From a virus: 29,701 nt of DNA. The stretch spans positions 1-29,701 of the IMG/VR virus record IMGVR_UViG_3300025131_000278. One strand, 5' to 3'. A model generated the notes under the pieces. That model was not told where the DNA came from. It saw only the letters and a list, made by a program, of their open reading frames with translations, and ran no database searches. Shown here piece by piece: positions 12,881 through 20,160 of this stretch (positions are counted from its first letter, which is position 1; every line of letters starts with the position of its first letter). Made by a program: the position numbers and the translations under genes.

Positions 12881-13383
12881 TGGAACGGGTGTCGGTTGGA
12901 TTATGGCGGTCGAGATGGGCCTTTGATCGTTTTTATGCAAAGTATCAATACGAGGGGACGGATAAGTGGGAGGAAGAGTTCCCGTTGTTGAATAAGATTG
13001 TTACCGATTTTGAGGGGTACGGCACCGGACCAGATAACGGAGTATCACAGTCGGTTCGGCCTTGTGACTTAGTGGTTGACTTGCCGGTGATCGTCCACGT
13101 GTCACTCCGCCATTCCAAGCCGTTTTTAGAAGAGCCGGAAGTCGCTCTTGGTTTCGAGGAATCCCTAAGCCCTAATGAAACAATAGCCGGGTGTTGTGTT
13201 TTATGCCGGATCAGCGGGACAACGGTGACCCAAAACGGCCAACACAAGGCGAGCGGCATGATGTTTGTCTTGAATAAAAACGGGCAAAAATTAAAACGCT
13301 ACAGGAAGGAAATCGTCGGGGCTTGGTTGCCTTGCATATCTCCGAGCCATGGCGAAAAGAAAAGGTGTGTGGATGTCTTGTGA
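12880..13383 (+). CDS. Hypothetical protein after the initiator gene
   Basis: The product is 167 residues and its ATG overlaps the previous TAA. The first 40 residues are aromatic and charged (GLWRSRWAFDRFYAKYQYEG). The middle has PCDLVVDLPVIVHVSLRHSKPF and CCVLCRISGTTVTQNGQHKA, mostly strands. Several cysteines (PC, GCCVLC, PCI) might bind metal but do not form a standard finger. The leader ACAAGGGGG is close to the common early leader. Coupling with the initiator suggests a replication accessory role; no family is recognised. Confidence 0.6.
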   Translation: MERVSVGLWRSRWAFDRFYAKYQYEGTDKWEEEFPLLNKIVTDFEGYGTGPDNGVSQSVRPCDLVVDLPVIVHVSLRHSKPFLEEPEVALGFEESLSPNETIAGCCVLCRISGTTVTQNGQHKASGMMFVLNKNGQKLKRYRKEIVGAWLPCISPSHGEKKRCVDVL

Positions 13384-13419
13384 TGGGGGTTAGTATCATC
13401 CCGATAGTGGGAAGATTAA

Positions 13420-13461
13420 TATAATCACTCACGCCTCCCGGCGGGGCGGCATCGTGCCGCC
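13420..13461 (+). promoter_or_regulatory. Possible -10 element and hairpin before the methyltransferase gene
   Basis: TATAAT at 13420-13425 is a perfect -10 hexamer, but no TTGACA-like -35 lies at 16-18 bases; an activator could be needed. GGCGGCA 13445-13451 pairs with TGCCGCC 13455-13461 around a three-base loop, downstream of it. There is no T-run, so it is not a standard terminator. Confidence 0.4.
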
Positions 13462-13522
13462 AACATCTTATCGGGTGTTGAATCGACCGCCGGGGGGCAA
13501 TCCTCTTTCAGGGAGGGGGGGT

Positions 13523-14512
13523 ATGATATGCAACGCCGATGCGAGGATGATTCCCTTGGACGATCAGTCCGTGCAGTGTGTAGTGACATCGCCGCCATAC
13601 TTCGGGCTGAGGGATTACGGAGTCGGGGATCAGATAGGATTGGAGGAAACGCTTGAGGGTTACATTGCAAGCATGGTGGAAGTGTTTGACGGGCTTTGGA
13701 GGGTATTGAAGGATGATGGCGTTGTGTGGCTGAATCTGGGGGACAGCTATTCGGGTTCGGGGGCCGGTGGTGGCGGTAATCGCAAAGGGAATGAACATGG
13801 CCAACATGATGCACTTGTTTCGGTGGGCCGCCCTGATGTGCAGGCAGGCATGAAGCCCAAAGATCTAATGATGGTGCCCCACAGGGTAGCAATTGCCCTT
13901 CAAGAGAGGTGGTACGTGCGTCAAGAAATAGTGTGGCACAAACCAAACCCGATGCCGGAGAGTGTGACAGATCGGTGTACGAGGGCGCATGAGTATGTGT
14001 TTATGCTTACGAAGAGCGCGAGGTACTACTATGATGCGGATTCGATCAGAGAGGCAAATGAAGATGCCGACCCCAGTAAGCCAGCTTACCGACCCAAGTA
14101 CCTTGAGCGGTTCCAGAATGGTGATAGGTTTGAGGGGCAAGGAAAGAATGGGATTTATGCTTTTCAATCGTTCAACAAAAAGGGAAGGAACAAGCGGTCG
14201 GTGTGGACGGTAACGACCAAGCCCTACGCAGGTGCCCACTTTGCTACGTTTCCCCCTGACCTTGTGGAGCCGATGGTGTTGGCGGGGTGCATGGAGGGTG
14301 GCGTGGTTCTCGACCCCTTCTGTGGTAGCGGTACGGTGGGGATGGTGTGCCGTAAGCATGGAAGGAAGTTCGTGGGATTAGACCTTTCGATGCAGTACCT
14401 CTCTGATCTCGCATTGCCGAGATCGGAGGAACAGCAAACAAAAGCGTCCATAGAGGAGTTGCCACTGTTTGGCCTGATTACACATCTTGAGACGGGAGGC
14501 ACAAATGATTGA
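13523..14512 (+). CDS. DNA amino-methyltransferase, beta class (N4-cytosine or N6-adenine)
   Basis: The product is 329 residues from ATG 13523, with a G-rich site (GGGAGGGGGGG) just upstream; a GTG at 13454 is possible but starts inside the hairpin. The catalytic motif TSPPYFGL is at residues 22-26 onward and the AdoMet-binding motif DPFCGSGT at 264-271, followed by GRKFVGLDL. Motif IV before motif I defines the beta class; SPPY is more frequent among m4C enzymes. The middle (about 85-220) should hold target recognition. No restriction partner is encoded, so it is an orphan enzyme that would protect phage DNA from host restriction, alongside the 7-deazaguanine genes that follow. Confidence 0.9.
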   Translation: MICNADARMIPLDDQSVQCVVTSPPYFGLRDYGVGDQIGLEETLEGYIASMVEVFDGLWRVLKDDGVVWLNLGDSYSGSGAGGGGNRKGNEHGQHDALVSVGRPDVQAGMKPKDLMMVPHRVAIALQERWYVRQEIVWHKPNPMPESVTDRCTRAHEYVFMLTKSARYYYDADSIREANEDADPSKPAYRPKYLERFQNGDRFEGQGKNGIYAFQSFNKKGRNKRSVWTVTTKPYAGAHFATFPPDLVEPMVLAGCMEGGVVLDPFCGSGTVGMVCRKHGRKFVGLDLSMQYLSDLALPRSEEQQTKASIEELPLFGLITHLETGGTND

Positions 14513-14672
14513 AGGTGAAGAAAGGCGACTCTTATTGGCGATAAGTCGCCGGAAGAAAAAAGGTCAATCGGCGGCGAATGAGACGGCACGGCTACGAGAT
14601 AAACAGCGGCAGGTTGCCAAGCTGAAGCCAAAGCAAAACCGGAACCGGGGAGCATCGAATGCTGATAATTAA
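14505..14672 (+). CDS. Small basic hypothetical protein
   Basis: The product is 55 residues from ATG 14505, overlapping the end of the methyltransferase gene and preceded by GGGAGG. It is highly basic and probably one long helix (ISRRKKKGQSAANETARLRD then KQRQVAKLKPKQNRNRG), with a disordered end. Such proteins often bind nucleic acid. It overlaps queD by 14 bases, which argues for real translation as a coupler between the two modification genes. No family is recognised. Confidence 0.55.
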   Translation: MIEGEERRLLLAISRRKKKGQSAANETARLRDKQRQVAKLKPKQNRNRGASNADN

Positions 14673-15054
14673 AAAGAGATTTACATTTGAGGCGGCACAT
14701 CGCCTCCCGAATCATGACGGCCCTTGTCAACGATTGCACGGGCATTCTTGGGTGATGTGGGTTAGTGTTGAGCCTTTAAGTAGAGACAGAGGGGAGGGGT
14801 TAAATATTAACGGCCCAAAAGCCGGGATGCTAATGGACTACGGGGACATGAAGGCAATCGTCAATCCGATTGTGGGAAAGTACCTTGACCATCACTACTT
14901 AAACGAAACGGTGGGGGGGAATCCGACGAGCGAATACCTGTGTATATGGATGGGTGAAAAGCTGTTGGGTGCTGACTGGCCCGTCGGGGTCGGTGTTTCT
15001 GAAGTCGAGATAGAGGAGACCTGTACAAGCTCATGCCGATTAATTTTAAATTGA
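14659..15054 (+). CDS. queD: 6-carboxy-5,6,7,8-tetrahydropterin synthase
   Basis: The product is 131 residues, normal for QueD. Zinc ligands H14, H27 and H29 (AAHRL and RLHGH) and catalytic C23 are present. They are followed by LMDYGDMK, the active-site D77-H78 in LDHHYLNE, and NPTSE with E92, which holds the pterin. The enzyme converts dihydroneopterin triphosphate from FolE into 6-carboxytetrahydropterin, the substrate of QueE. All residues needed appear intact. It overlaps queE by 22 bases, so the two are translated together. Confidence 0.93.
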   Translation: MLIIKKRFTFEAAHRLPNHDGPCQRLHGHSWVMWVSVEPLSRDRGEGLNINGPKAGMLMDYGDMKAIVNPIVGKYLDHHYLNETVGGNPTSEYLCIWMGEKLLGADWPVGVGVSEVEIEETCTSSCRLILN

Positions 15055-15668
15055 ACATCAACGAGATCTGTTATAGCATACAAGGTGAGGGGTTCCATGC
15101 AGGGCGGGCCGTGATATTTATCCGACTCCAAGGATGCTCATCGAAGGGTGCGTGCTATGCTACGGGGATGGAGTGCGACACCGAATTTATATCCGGGAGT
15201 GAATACACGGCGAACGAATTAACTGAATATTTAAAGACAACCCATCCCCCTTGCCGTTCTATTGTCTGGACGGGGGGAGAGCCGTGTGATCAATTGACAG
15301 ATGAAGTGGTTGCATGGTTCAAGGATCAAGGGTATTGGCAAGCCATAGAAACGTCAGGGTTAAAAGTGCCCCCCAACGGTTTGGACTGGGTTACAACCTC
15401 CCCGAAATGTGCGGAGCATGTTATACAAAAGAAATGGAAAGCGTATAGCGAAGCAAAGGGGTATCATTGCGACGAACTCCGGTATATACGGCACAAAGGT
15501 CAATCATGTCCACAAAGGCTATTAAAAGCGAAGTATTACTGTATTTCGCCCCATAGCGACGGAATGACTATCAACCGGGAGAACCTTACCCATTGCATCG
15601 AATTGTGCAAAGCGAATCCCGATTGGTATTTATCTGTTCAGCAACATAAAATCTGGGGGGTGTTATAA
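15033..15668 (+). CDS. queE: 7-carboxy-7-deazaguanine synthase (radical SAM)
   Basis: The product is 211 residues. SIQGEGFHAGR near residues 15-25 and RLQGC at 31-35 are QueE signatures; TGGEP follows at about residue 87, the radical-SAM GGE motif. Cluster cysteines would be C35, C41 and C48, with C48 in the normal CDT position. The spacing CX5CX6C departs from CX3CX2C. Variant cluster loops are known in QueE, so activity is likely. The product, 7-carboxy-7-deazaguanine, is the last intermediate this genome can make itself. The stop overlaps the start of the next gene. Confidence 0.9.
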   Translation: MPINFKLNINEICYSIQGEGFHAGRAVIFIRLQGCSSKGACYATGMECDTEFISGSEYTANELTEYLKTTHPPCRSIVWTGGEPCDQLTDEVVAWFKDQGYWQAIETSGLKVPPNGLDWVTTSPKCAEHVIQKKWKAYSEAKGYHCDELRYIRHKGQSCPQRLLKAKYYCISPHSDGMTINRENLTHCIELCKANPDWYLSVQQHKIWGVL

Positions 15669-16510
15669 TGGCCGATTATCACATGGGATGGGACGAAGTA
15701 TATACCCGATTGGAGTCAATGGTTGAACCCGGCAAGCGATACTGGGGCATCCCACGTGGGGGGCAGTATGTCGCCGCCGCAACGGGGCAAGCTGTGACAG
15801 ATAACGGCGATGCGGATTACATCATTGACGACATTTACGACTCCGGGGCAACATCTGAAAAATACGCCCATCATGGAAAGCCGTTTCTGTTTCTAATTGA
15901 CAAACGGAAGGCGGAAGACAAGGGGAAGGGGTGGGTGAAATTCCCGTGGGAGCAGGAAAGCGTTCAAGATTTCGAGGACGATATCCGGAGAATAATACAA
16001 CGAATTGATCCCGATCCCAATCGGGAGGGGTTAGTTGATACGCCAAAACGATATGCAAAGGCGTTGTTGGAAATAACAACCAAGCCAGAGTTGGGTATCA
16101 CGGTATTCGATTCACAGGGTTATGACCAAATGATCATTGAAAAAGACATTTCATTCCACACTCTGTGCGAGCATCATATGCTCCCGTTTTTTGGTCACGT
16201 CAGCATCGGATATATACCTAAAGACAAAATCATTGGCCTTTCAAAATTGGCCCGTGTCGTGGATTATTACTCCAGAGCATTGAATACGCAGGAATATTTT
16301 ACTCGCAACGTGGCAGACCATCTCGACAGTGAGCTGAGGCCGGTCGGGATGGGAGTTGTCGTAAAGGGAAGGCATCTATGTCAAGAAATGCGAGGCATAA
16401 AACGGAGGGGCGAAATGATCACGAGTTGCTTGAAAGGCCGCATGTTAAACAATCAAGAGGTAAGAAACGAGTTCCTCCAATTGACAAGGCAGGTGATAAA
16501 TAATGGATGA
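15668..16510 (+). CDS. folE: Phosphoribosyltransferase-GTP cyclohydrolase I fusion
   Basis: The product is 280 residues. Residues 1-95 look like a small type I phosphoribosyltransferase: YWGIPRGGQYVAAA at 25-38 and the PRPP loop IDDIYDSGAT at 53-62, ending in WVKFPWE. Residues from about 98 to 278 are FolE: NREGLVDTPKRYAKAL, the zinc-binding CEHHMLPFFGH starting at C167, GLSKLARVVDYYSRA, and GVVVKGRHLCQEMRGIKRR (given as landmarks HLCQEMRG). FolE turns GTP into dihydroneopterin triphosphate, the first step to 7-deazaguanine. The transferase half might recycle a base or nucleotide, which is unproven. Spacing and overlaps make queD, queE and this gene one unit. Confidence 0.9.
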   Translation: MADYHMGWDEVYTRLESMVEPGKRYWGIPRGGQYVAAATGQAVTDNGDADYIIDDIYDSGATSEKYAHHGKPFLFLIDKRKAEDKGKGWVKFPWEQESVQDFEDDIRRIIQRIDPDPNREGLVDTPKRYAKALLEITTKPELGITVFDSQGYDQMIIEKDISFHTLCEHHMLPFFGHVSIGYIPKDKIIGLSKLARVVDYYSRALNTQEYFTRNVADHLDSELRPVGMGVVVKGRHLCQEMRGIKRRGEMITSCLKGRMLNNQEVRNEFLQLTRQVINNG

Positions 16511-16638
16511 GGCACCTTCAGTGGTGCGGCACAAAATTATAGTTTTACGCAAGTGATGACTTCAGTATACAGCAGCCGGAGCAAGTCCCGGCTATGCTTT
16601 CATTGTGACATACGGTCACAGGAGGTAGGAGCTTTATT
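16511..16638 (+). other. Structured noncoding gap with three hairpins
   Basis: GCACC near 16512 pairs with GGTGC near 16523. AGCCGG near 16574 pairs with CCGGCT near 16588, around AGCAAGTC. GTGAC near 16605 pairs with GTCAC near 16614, just before the GGAGGTAGG ribosome-binding site. The order hairpin, spacer, hairpin with a CAAGTC loop resembles linker copy 6. No riboswitch family is matched. Confidence 0.5.
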
Positions 16639-17064
16639 ATGCCAGTACGAGGAACAAATGGGACCTATTCGTCAATAACAACGGCACCGTTCAACATCCA
16701 ATTTTCAAACAAAAACGATGTCATGAAGTTACGTGGGCATTCCCATTATGCGAAGGTCGTGTTGGAATATGAAACATTGGGGGAAGTAGGGTTCCCCGTG
16801 TTTGAGGAAACCATATCCGATATTCAAACATATCTCAAAGAAATCACCAAGAAGCCATTTATCAATGCCACTAATGAAGATGTAGCAAAGGAAATAGCAC
16901 ATAAAATGGAAATGTTTAAGGGTCAGTCGTTCGATAATTGGGGCGGAGATTATAAGTTAAAAAGGATATTTATTTACGCCATGGGAGTTCCTGACGAGGT
17001 GGGAATTGACCGACCTATAAGTCATTCTTCAGGATTCGCAATTTACCGGGTTGATTTGTATTGA
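16639..17064 (+). CDS. Unknown protein in the 7-deazaguanine cluster, possible T-fold relative
   Basis: The product is 141 residues from ATG 16639, with GGAGGTAGG at 16621-16629. It lies between folE and the dpdA-like gene and overlaps the latter by four bases, so it very likely serves the same pathway. The order of LRGHSHYAKVVLEYETLGE, then GFPVFEETISDIQTYLKEI, then KPFINATNEDVAKEIAHKM parallels the strand-helix-'NxTxE' order of QueD, but the QueD zinc and catalytic residues are not conserved. It could be a T-fold-like tailoring or accessory protein. No family is firmly recognised. Confidence 0.62.
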   Translation: MPVRGTNGTYSSITTAPFNIQFSNKNDVMKLRGHSHYAKVVLEYETLGEVGFPVFEETISDIQTYLKEITKKPFINATNEDVAKEIAHKMEMFKGQSFDNWGGDYKLKRIFIYAMGVPDEVGIDRPISHSSGFAIYRVDLY

Positions 17065-17873
17065 TAGTTTACGATGCCGTTGCCATTCGGCTCATGTGGC
17101 AAGTATTCCTGAAGCAGGATTTTCACAGGGACTTGCTTGTTTCATATTACCTTGCCACTTGTGTCGATGGGGAGGAATGGGATTTTTTATCTGTGCCAAA
17201 TAAATTCAATACGTTCATGGATAGTGGCGCTCATAGTGCAAACACATTGGGGAAGGTAATAGATCTTGACGACTACATGGAGTTCTTGTTAAAAAATAAA
17301 TTAAAAATAGGAGCATACGCAGGGCTTGACGTTATTGGTAGCCATGAAAAATCCATGGAAAATCAAAAAATAATGGAGGAAAGTGGTTTCAATCCCCTGC
17401 CCACGTTCCATTATGGTGAGCCGTTTGATGTATTGCATCAAATGGCGGAGGCGTATCCTTATTTTTGTTTGGGGGGGGTGGTTGGCAAAAGGAGGGCACA
17501 AAAAGTGGAATGGCTCGATAATTGTTGGGGGGTTATAAAAAATCATTTCCCGGTTAAAGTCCACATGTTCGGGGTTTTTGATGACTGGATTCTTCAACGA
17601 TATCCGTTTTATTCATGCGATGCTTCATCCAATAGCCGAAAGGCGTCATTTGGTTATTATAAAGCAGATGGAAAATCTTGTAAACAACACAAAAATATGA
17701 CTTCAAAAGACGGAATTTTGGGAATGAATGCCATTCTGTCCGCCAACAATAACACTGAAACATTAACCCAAAGGGCACAACTACGCTATATTAACCTTGT
17801 AAAAGAGACACCAAAAAAGGCCAAGTTTTTGACACAACTGTGGACGGCGAGAGGGGTGGTGTGGGATGATTGA
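17061..17873 (+). CDS. dpdA: DpdA-like DNA guanine transglycosylase
   Basis: The product is 270 residues if it starts at TTG 17061, which overlaps the previous stop; ATG 17094 would give 259. It has the TGT-like TIM-barrel landmarks of phage DpdA: FMDSGAHSA (D54), AGLDVIGSHEKSMENQ, PLPTFHYGEP, YFCLGGVVG, then KVHMFGV and FYSCDASS with D187. Asp residues in the DSG and DASS positions fit the general-acid and nucleophile roles of TGT enzymes. DpdA exchanges guanine in DNA for a 7-deazaguanine base, protecting against restriction. Neighbouring queD, queE and folE support this strongly. Confidence 0.82.
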   Translation: MIVYDAVAIRLMWQVFLKQDFHRDLLVSYYLATCVDGEEWDFLSVPNKFNTFMDSGAHSANTLGKVIDLDDYMEFLLKNKLKIGAYAGLDVIGSHEKSMENQKIMEESGFNPLPTFHYGEPFDVLHQMAEAYPYFCLGGVVGKRRAQKVEWLDNCWGVIKNHFPVKVHMFGVFDDWILQRYPFYSCDASSNSRKASFGYYKADGKSCKQHKNMTSKDGILGMNAILSANNNTETLTQRAQLRYINLVKETPKKAKFLTQLWTARGVVWDD

Positions 17874-18552
17874 AAATCAAATTGTTGTTTTAAAATTAAC
17901 AGACCTCGTGGCGGCTGATTGGAATTATAAGAGCGATGGAACGGAAGAACAAATACAAACGCTATGCAACTCGATAAAAGAGGACAAGTCAGCCGGGGTT
18001 CCGGCTGTGAGGCATGTTGACGATAAATTTGAAGTAATAGACGGGAACCATCGATTGGAAGCGTTGAAACGATTAAAATGGGAAGAAGTGCCATGTGAGA
18101 ATTTCGGCGATATATCGAAAGCAACAGCCATCGTGATCGCTCGGCGGAGAAACTATAAATGGTTTGAAGATGACGCATTGAAATTGTCGGGATTATTCAA
18201 AAACGATGTATTAAAAGAATACACCGTTGACCGCCTTGAAAAGATATTGCCCGACACCCGTGACGAGATAGATTCGTTGATAAAACTGACCGATTTCGAC
18301 TGGGATCAATTCAATAATAAGGGAGACGAAACGGATCAATCCTCGGACAACATAGGCGAACAGTTTCGGATGCTAACGATAGACTTGCCGGAAAACGTTT
18401 TTGAATTGTGGCAACAATGGAAAAAGGTTTGTGCCGGGCAGGAAATTACAAGTGAGATCAACGTGTTTGAATATGCAATAGTTGAGGCACTCAACACTCC
18501 GAAAGGCGGGCCAAGAAATGAAGAAAACCGGACGACCGTCAAAACTAAATGA
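17866..18552 (+). CDS. ParB/sulfiredoxin-like domain protein
   Basis: The product is 228 residues and overlaps the dpdA-like gene by eight bases. The N-terminal 100 residues have the ParB/Srx fold signature: a short lead strand, PAVRHVDDKFEVIDGNHRLEAL (landmark DGNHR at 59-63), then EVPCENF. The middle is helical and the end is polar. Such proteins are common in phages next to terminase or DNA-modification genes and may act as nucleases, DNA-binding or NTP-dependent clamps; the role is not settled. No plasmid partition ParA is present, so partition is unlikely. Confidence 0.8.
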   Translation: MIENQIVVLKLTDLVAADWNYKSDGTEEQIQTLCNSIKEDKSAGVPAVRHVDDKFEVIDGNHRLEALKRLKWEEVPCENFGDISKATAIVIARRRNYKWFEDDALKLSGLFKNDVLKEYTVDRLEKILPDTRDEIDSLIKLTDFDWDQFNNKGDETDQSSDNIGEQFRMLTIDLPENVFELWQQWKKVCAGQEITSEINVFEYAIVEALNTPKGGPRNEENRTTVKTK

Positions 18553-19003
18553 AGAATTATTGAAGGACATGAAGGGGTTATTTGAACGGGGCGGGTTTCG
18601 AAATGAAGTATGCGGCGCTGTTGGGATATCATACGTCACTTTCCTGAATTGGATGGAGCGTGGCAGGAAAGCAAAGACGGGTCAATTCCTTGAGTTCTTT
18701 GATACTATAAAAAAGGCGGAAGCCGTCGGCAAGCTAAGCCACATCGTAAATATCACCCGGCACTCCGAACAATCATGGCAAGCGTCGGCATGGTTTCTTG
18801 AAAGGCGTTACCCGGAAGAGTTCCGGAAGGTCGACCGAATAGAAAGCACCGGGATCAATGGTCAGCCCCAACAAGTCGAGCATGTCATCACATGGAAGAC
18901 AAAACCAGTAATAAACTCGGAAGCGTTGTCGCCCGGTTTGAATGGTGGCAGCCGCACGAACAGCAACGGGCGTTTATCGACAGTCAAGCTAAGCGAAAAA
19001 TAA
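18518..19003 (+). CDS. terS: Terminase small subunit
   Basis: The product is 161 residues from ATG 18518, overlapping the ParB-like gene by 35 bases. It starts KKTGRPSKLNEELLKDM, followed by a helix-turn-helix (NEVCGAVGISYVTFLNWMER) and a helical oligomerisation segment (FFDTIKKAEAVGKLSHIVN), the order seen in many small terminases. It binds the packaging site and feeds DNA to the large subunit. Its last 112 bases overlap the start of the large-subunit gene in another frame, and the final 40 residues are low-complexity. The functional call rests on the HTH and position. Confidence 0.8.
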   Translation: MKKTGRPSKLNEELLKDMKGLFERGGFRNEVCGAVGISYVTFLNWMERGRKAKTGQFLEFFDTIKKAEAVGKLSHIVNITRHSEQSWQASAWFLERRYPEEFRKVDRIESTGINGQPQQVEHVITWKTKPVINSEALSPGLNGGSRTNSNGRLSTVKLSEK

Positions 19004-20148
19004 TCAAGGCCGGGAGACGATCAGGCAAAACAACCGGCATTGCCGTATATGCTTGCCTGCAATTTATACAAGGCAAGCGGATCTTATACGCCACACCAAC
19101 ATCGGAGCAGATTCAGACATTCTGGGCCGAGTGCGTGGACATGCTCCAACCGGCCCTTGACCTTGGGATTGTCACCAAAAACGAAACCCGGCACATCATC
19201 GAAGGCGTGGGGCATATCCGGGCCAAGACTGCGTGGGATGAGGACAGTTTGAGGGGTGACCATGCCGACGTGCTTTGCCTTGATGAATTTCAATTGATGT
19301 CCCCGGATGCGTGGGAGCGGGTCGGGAGTCCTATGTTGCTCGATTCGGATGGTGTCGGGGTTTTTTGTTTCACGCCGCCGTCGATCATATCAATGGCAAA
19401 TTCCAAGGCCAAAAATCCCTACCATGCCAACAAGTTATTTAACCGGGCGGCCAATGACGAAACGGGACGATGGGAGGCGTTTCACTTTACGTCGCACGAC
19501 AACCCTTTTATTTCATCCGTGGCGTTGGCGGAGATTTCGTCTGACATGACTGAAACCGCATACCGCCAAGAGATCCTCGCCGAATCCGTTGAGGAGACCG
19601 GGGGGATTTTCGCTCGTAAATCATTTGACATTTTAAAAATTAAGTATAATATTGACGATACCACCCGTGTTCGGCACTGGGACCTTGCCAGTACAGTCGG
19701 ATCGGGTGATTATACGGTTGGCCTGTTAATGGTACGAGCTGATGGATTATTCGTGGTTGAAGATGTCAAACGGGGGCAATGGTCACCGTTTGAAGTCGAG
19801 CGAATCATCGCAGAGACCGCCGAGCAGGATGGTACCCAAACCGTGATAAGCCTCCCACAAGATCCCGGTCAAGCCGGGAAAAGCCAGAGTCAACATCTCA
19901 TTAGACAATTGTCGGGATATAGCGTCCACGCTCGCCCGGAGACAGGAAGCAAGCAAGTGCGAGCGATGCCCGTCGCCGCACAAGCCGAGGCCGGGAATAT
20001 TGCACTCGCCCCCGGTGATTGGAACGAAGACTTCCTTACCGAAATCGAATTGTTCCCGATAGGATTCCACGACGACCAAGTGGATGCCTTGTCGGGTGCT
20101 TTTGAGGATATTCCCAAAGAGCAGGAGGTGATCCTGTGGAGCATGTGA
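18892..20148 (+). CDS. terL: Terminase large subunit
   Basis: The product is 418 residues. The ATPase domain has Walker A GRRSGKTT at 41-48 and Walker B VLCLDEF with D131-E132. The RNase H-like nuclease domain has RHWDLAST and a C-terminal HDDQVDAL, whose Asp residues bind metal; an intermediate DPGQAGKS also fits. It pumps DNA into the prohead and cuts it. Length is on the short side but both domains are complete. It starts inside the small-subunit gene, a common arrangement. Confidence 0.95.
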   Translation: MEDKTSNKLGSVVARFEWWQPHEQQRAFIDSQAKRKIIKAGRRSGKTTGIAVYACLQFIQGKRILYATPTSEQIQTFWAECVDMLQPALDLGIVTKNETRHIIEGVGHIRAKTAWDEDSLRGDHADVLCLDEFQLMSPDAWERVGSPMLLDSDGVGVFCFTPPSIISMANSKAKNPYHANKLFNRAANDETGRWEAFHFTSHDNPFISSVALAEISSDMTETAYRQEILAESVEETGGIFARKSFDILKIKYNIDDTTRVRHWDLASTVGSGDYTVGLLMVRADGLFVVEDVKRGQWSPFEVERIIAETAEQDGTQTVISLPQDPGQAGKSQSQHLIRQLSGYSVHARPETGSKQVRAMPVAAQAEAGNIALAPGDWNEDFLTEIELFPIGFHDDQVDALSGAFEDIPKEQEVILWSM

Positions 20149-20160
20149 CACGAGGATTAA

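Noticed and set aside
16511-16638. preQ1 riboswitch before the dpdA region
   Set aside because: The position is tempting, but the hairpin plus A-rich tail of known preQ1 classes is not seen.
17866-18552. Plasmid partition system based on the ParB-like gene
   Set aside because: No ParA or centromere-like repeats are seen, and the gene is embedded before the terminase as in many lytic phages.
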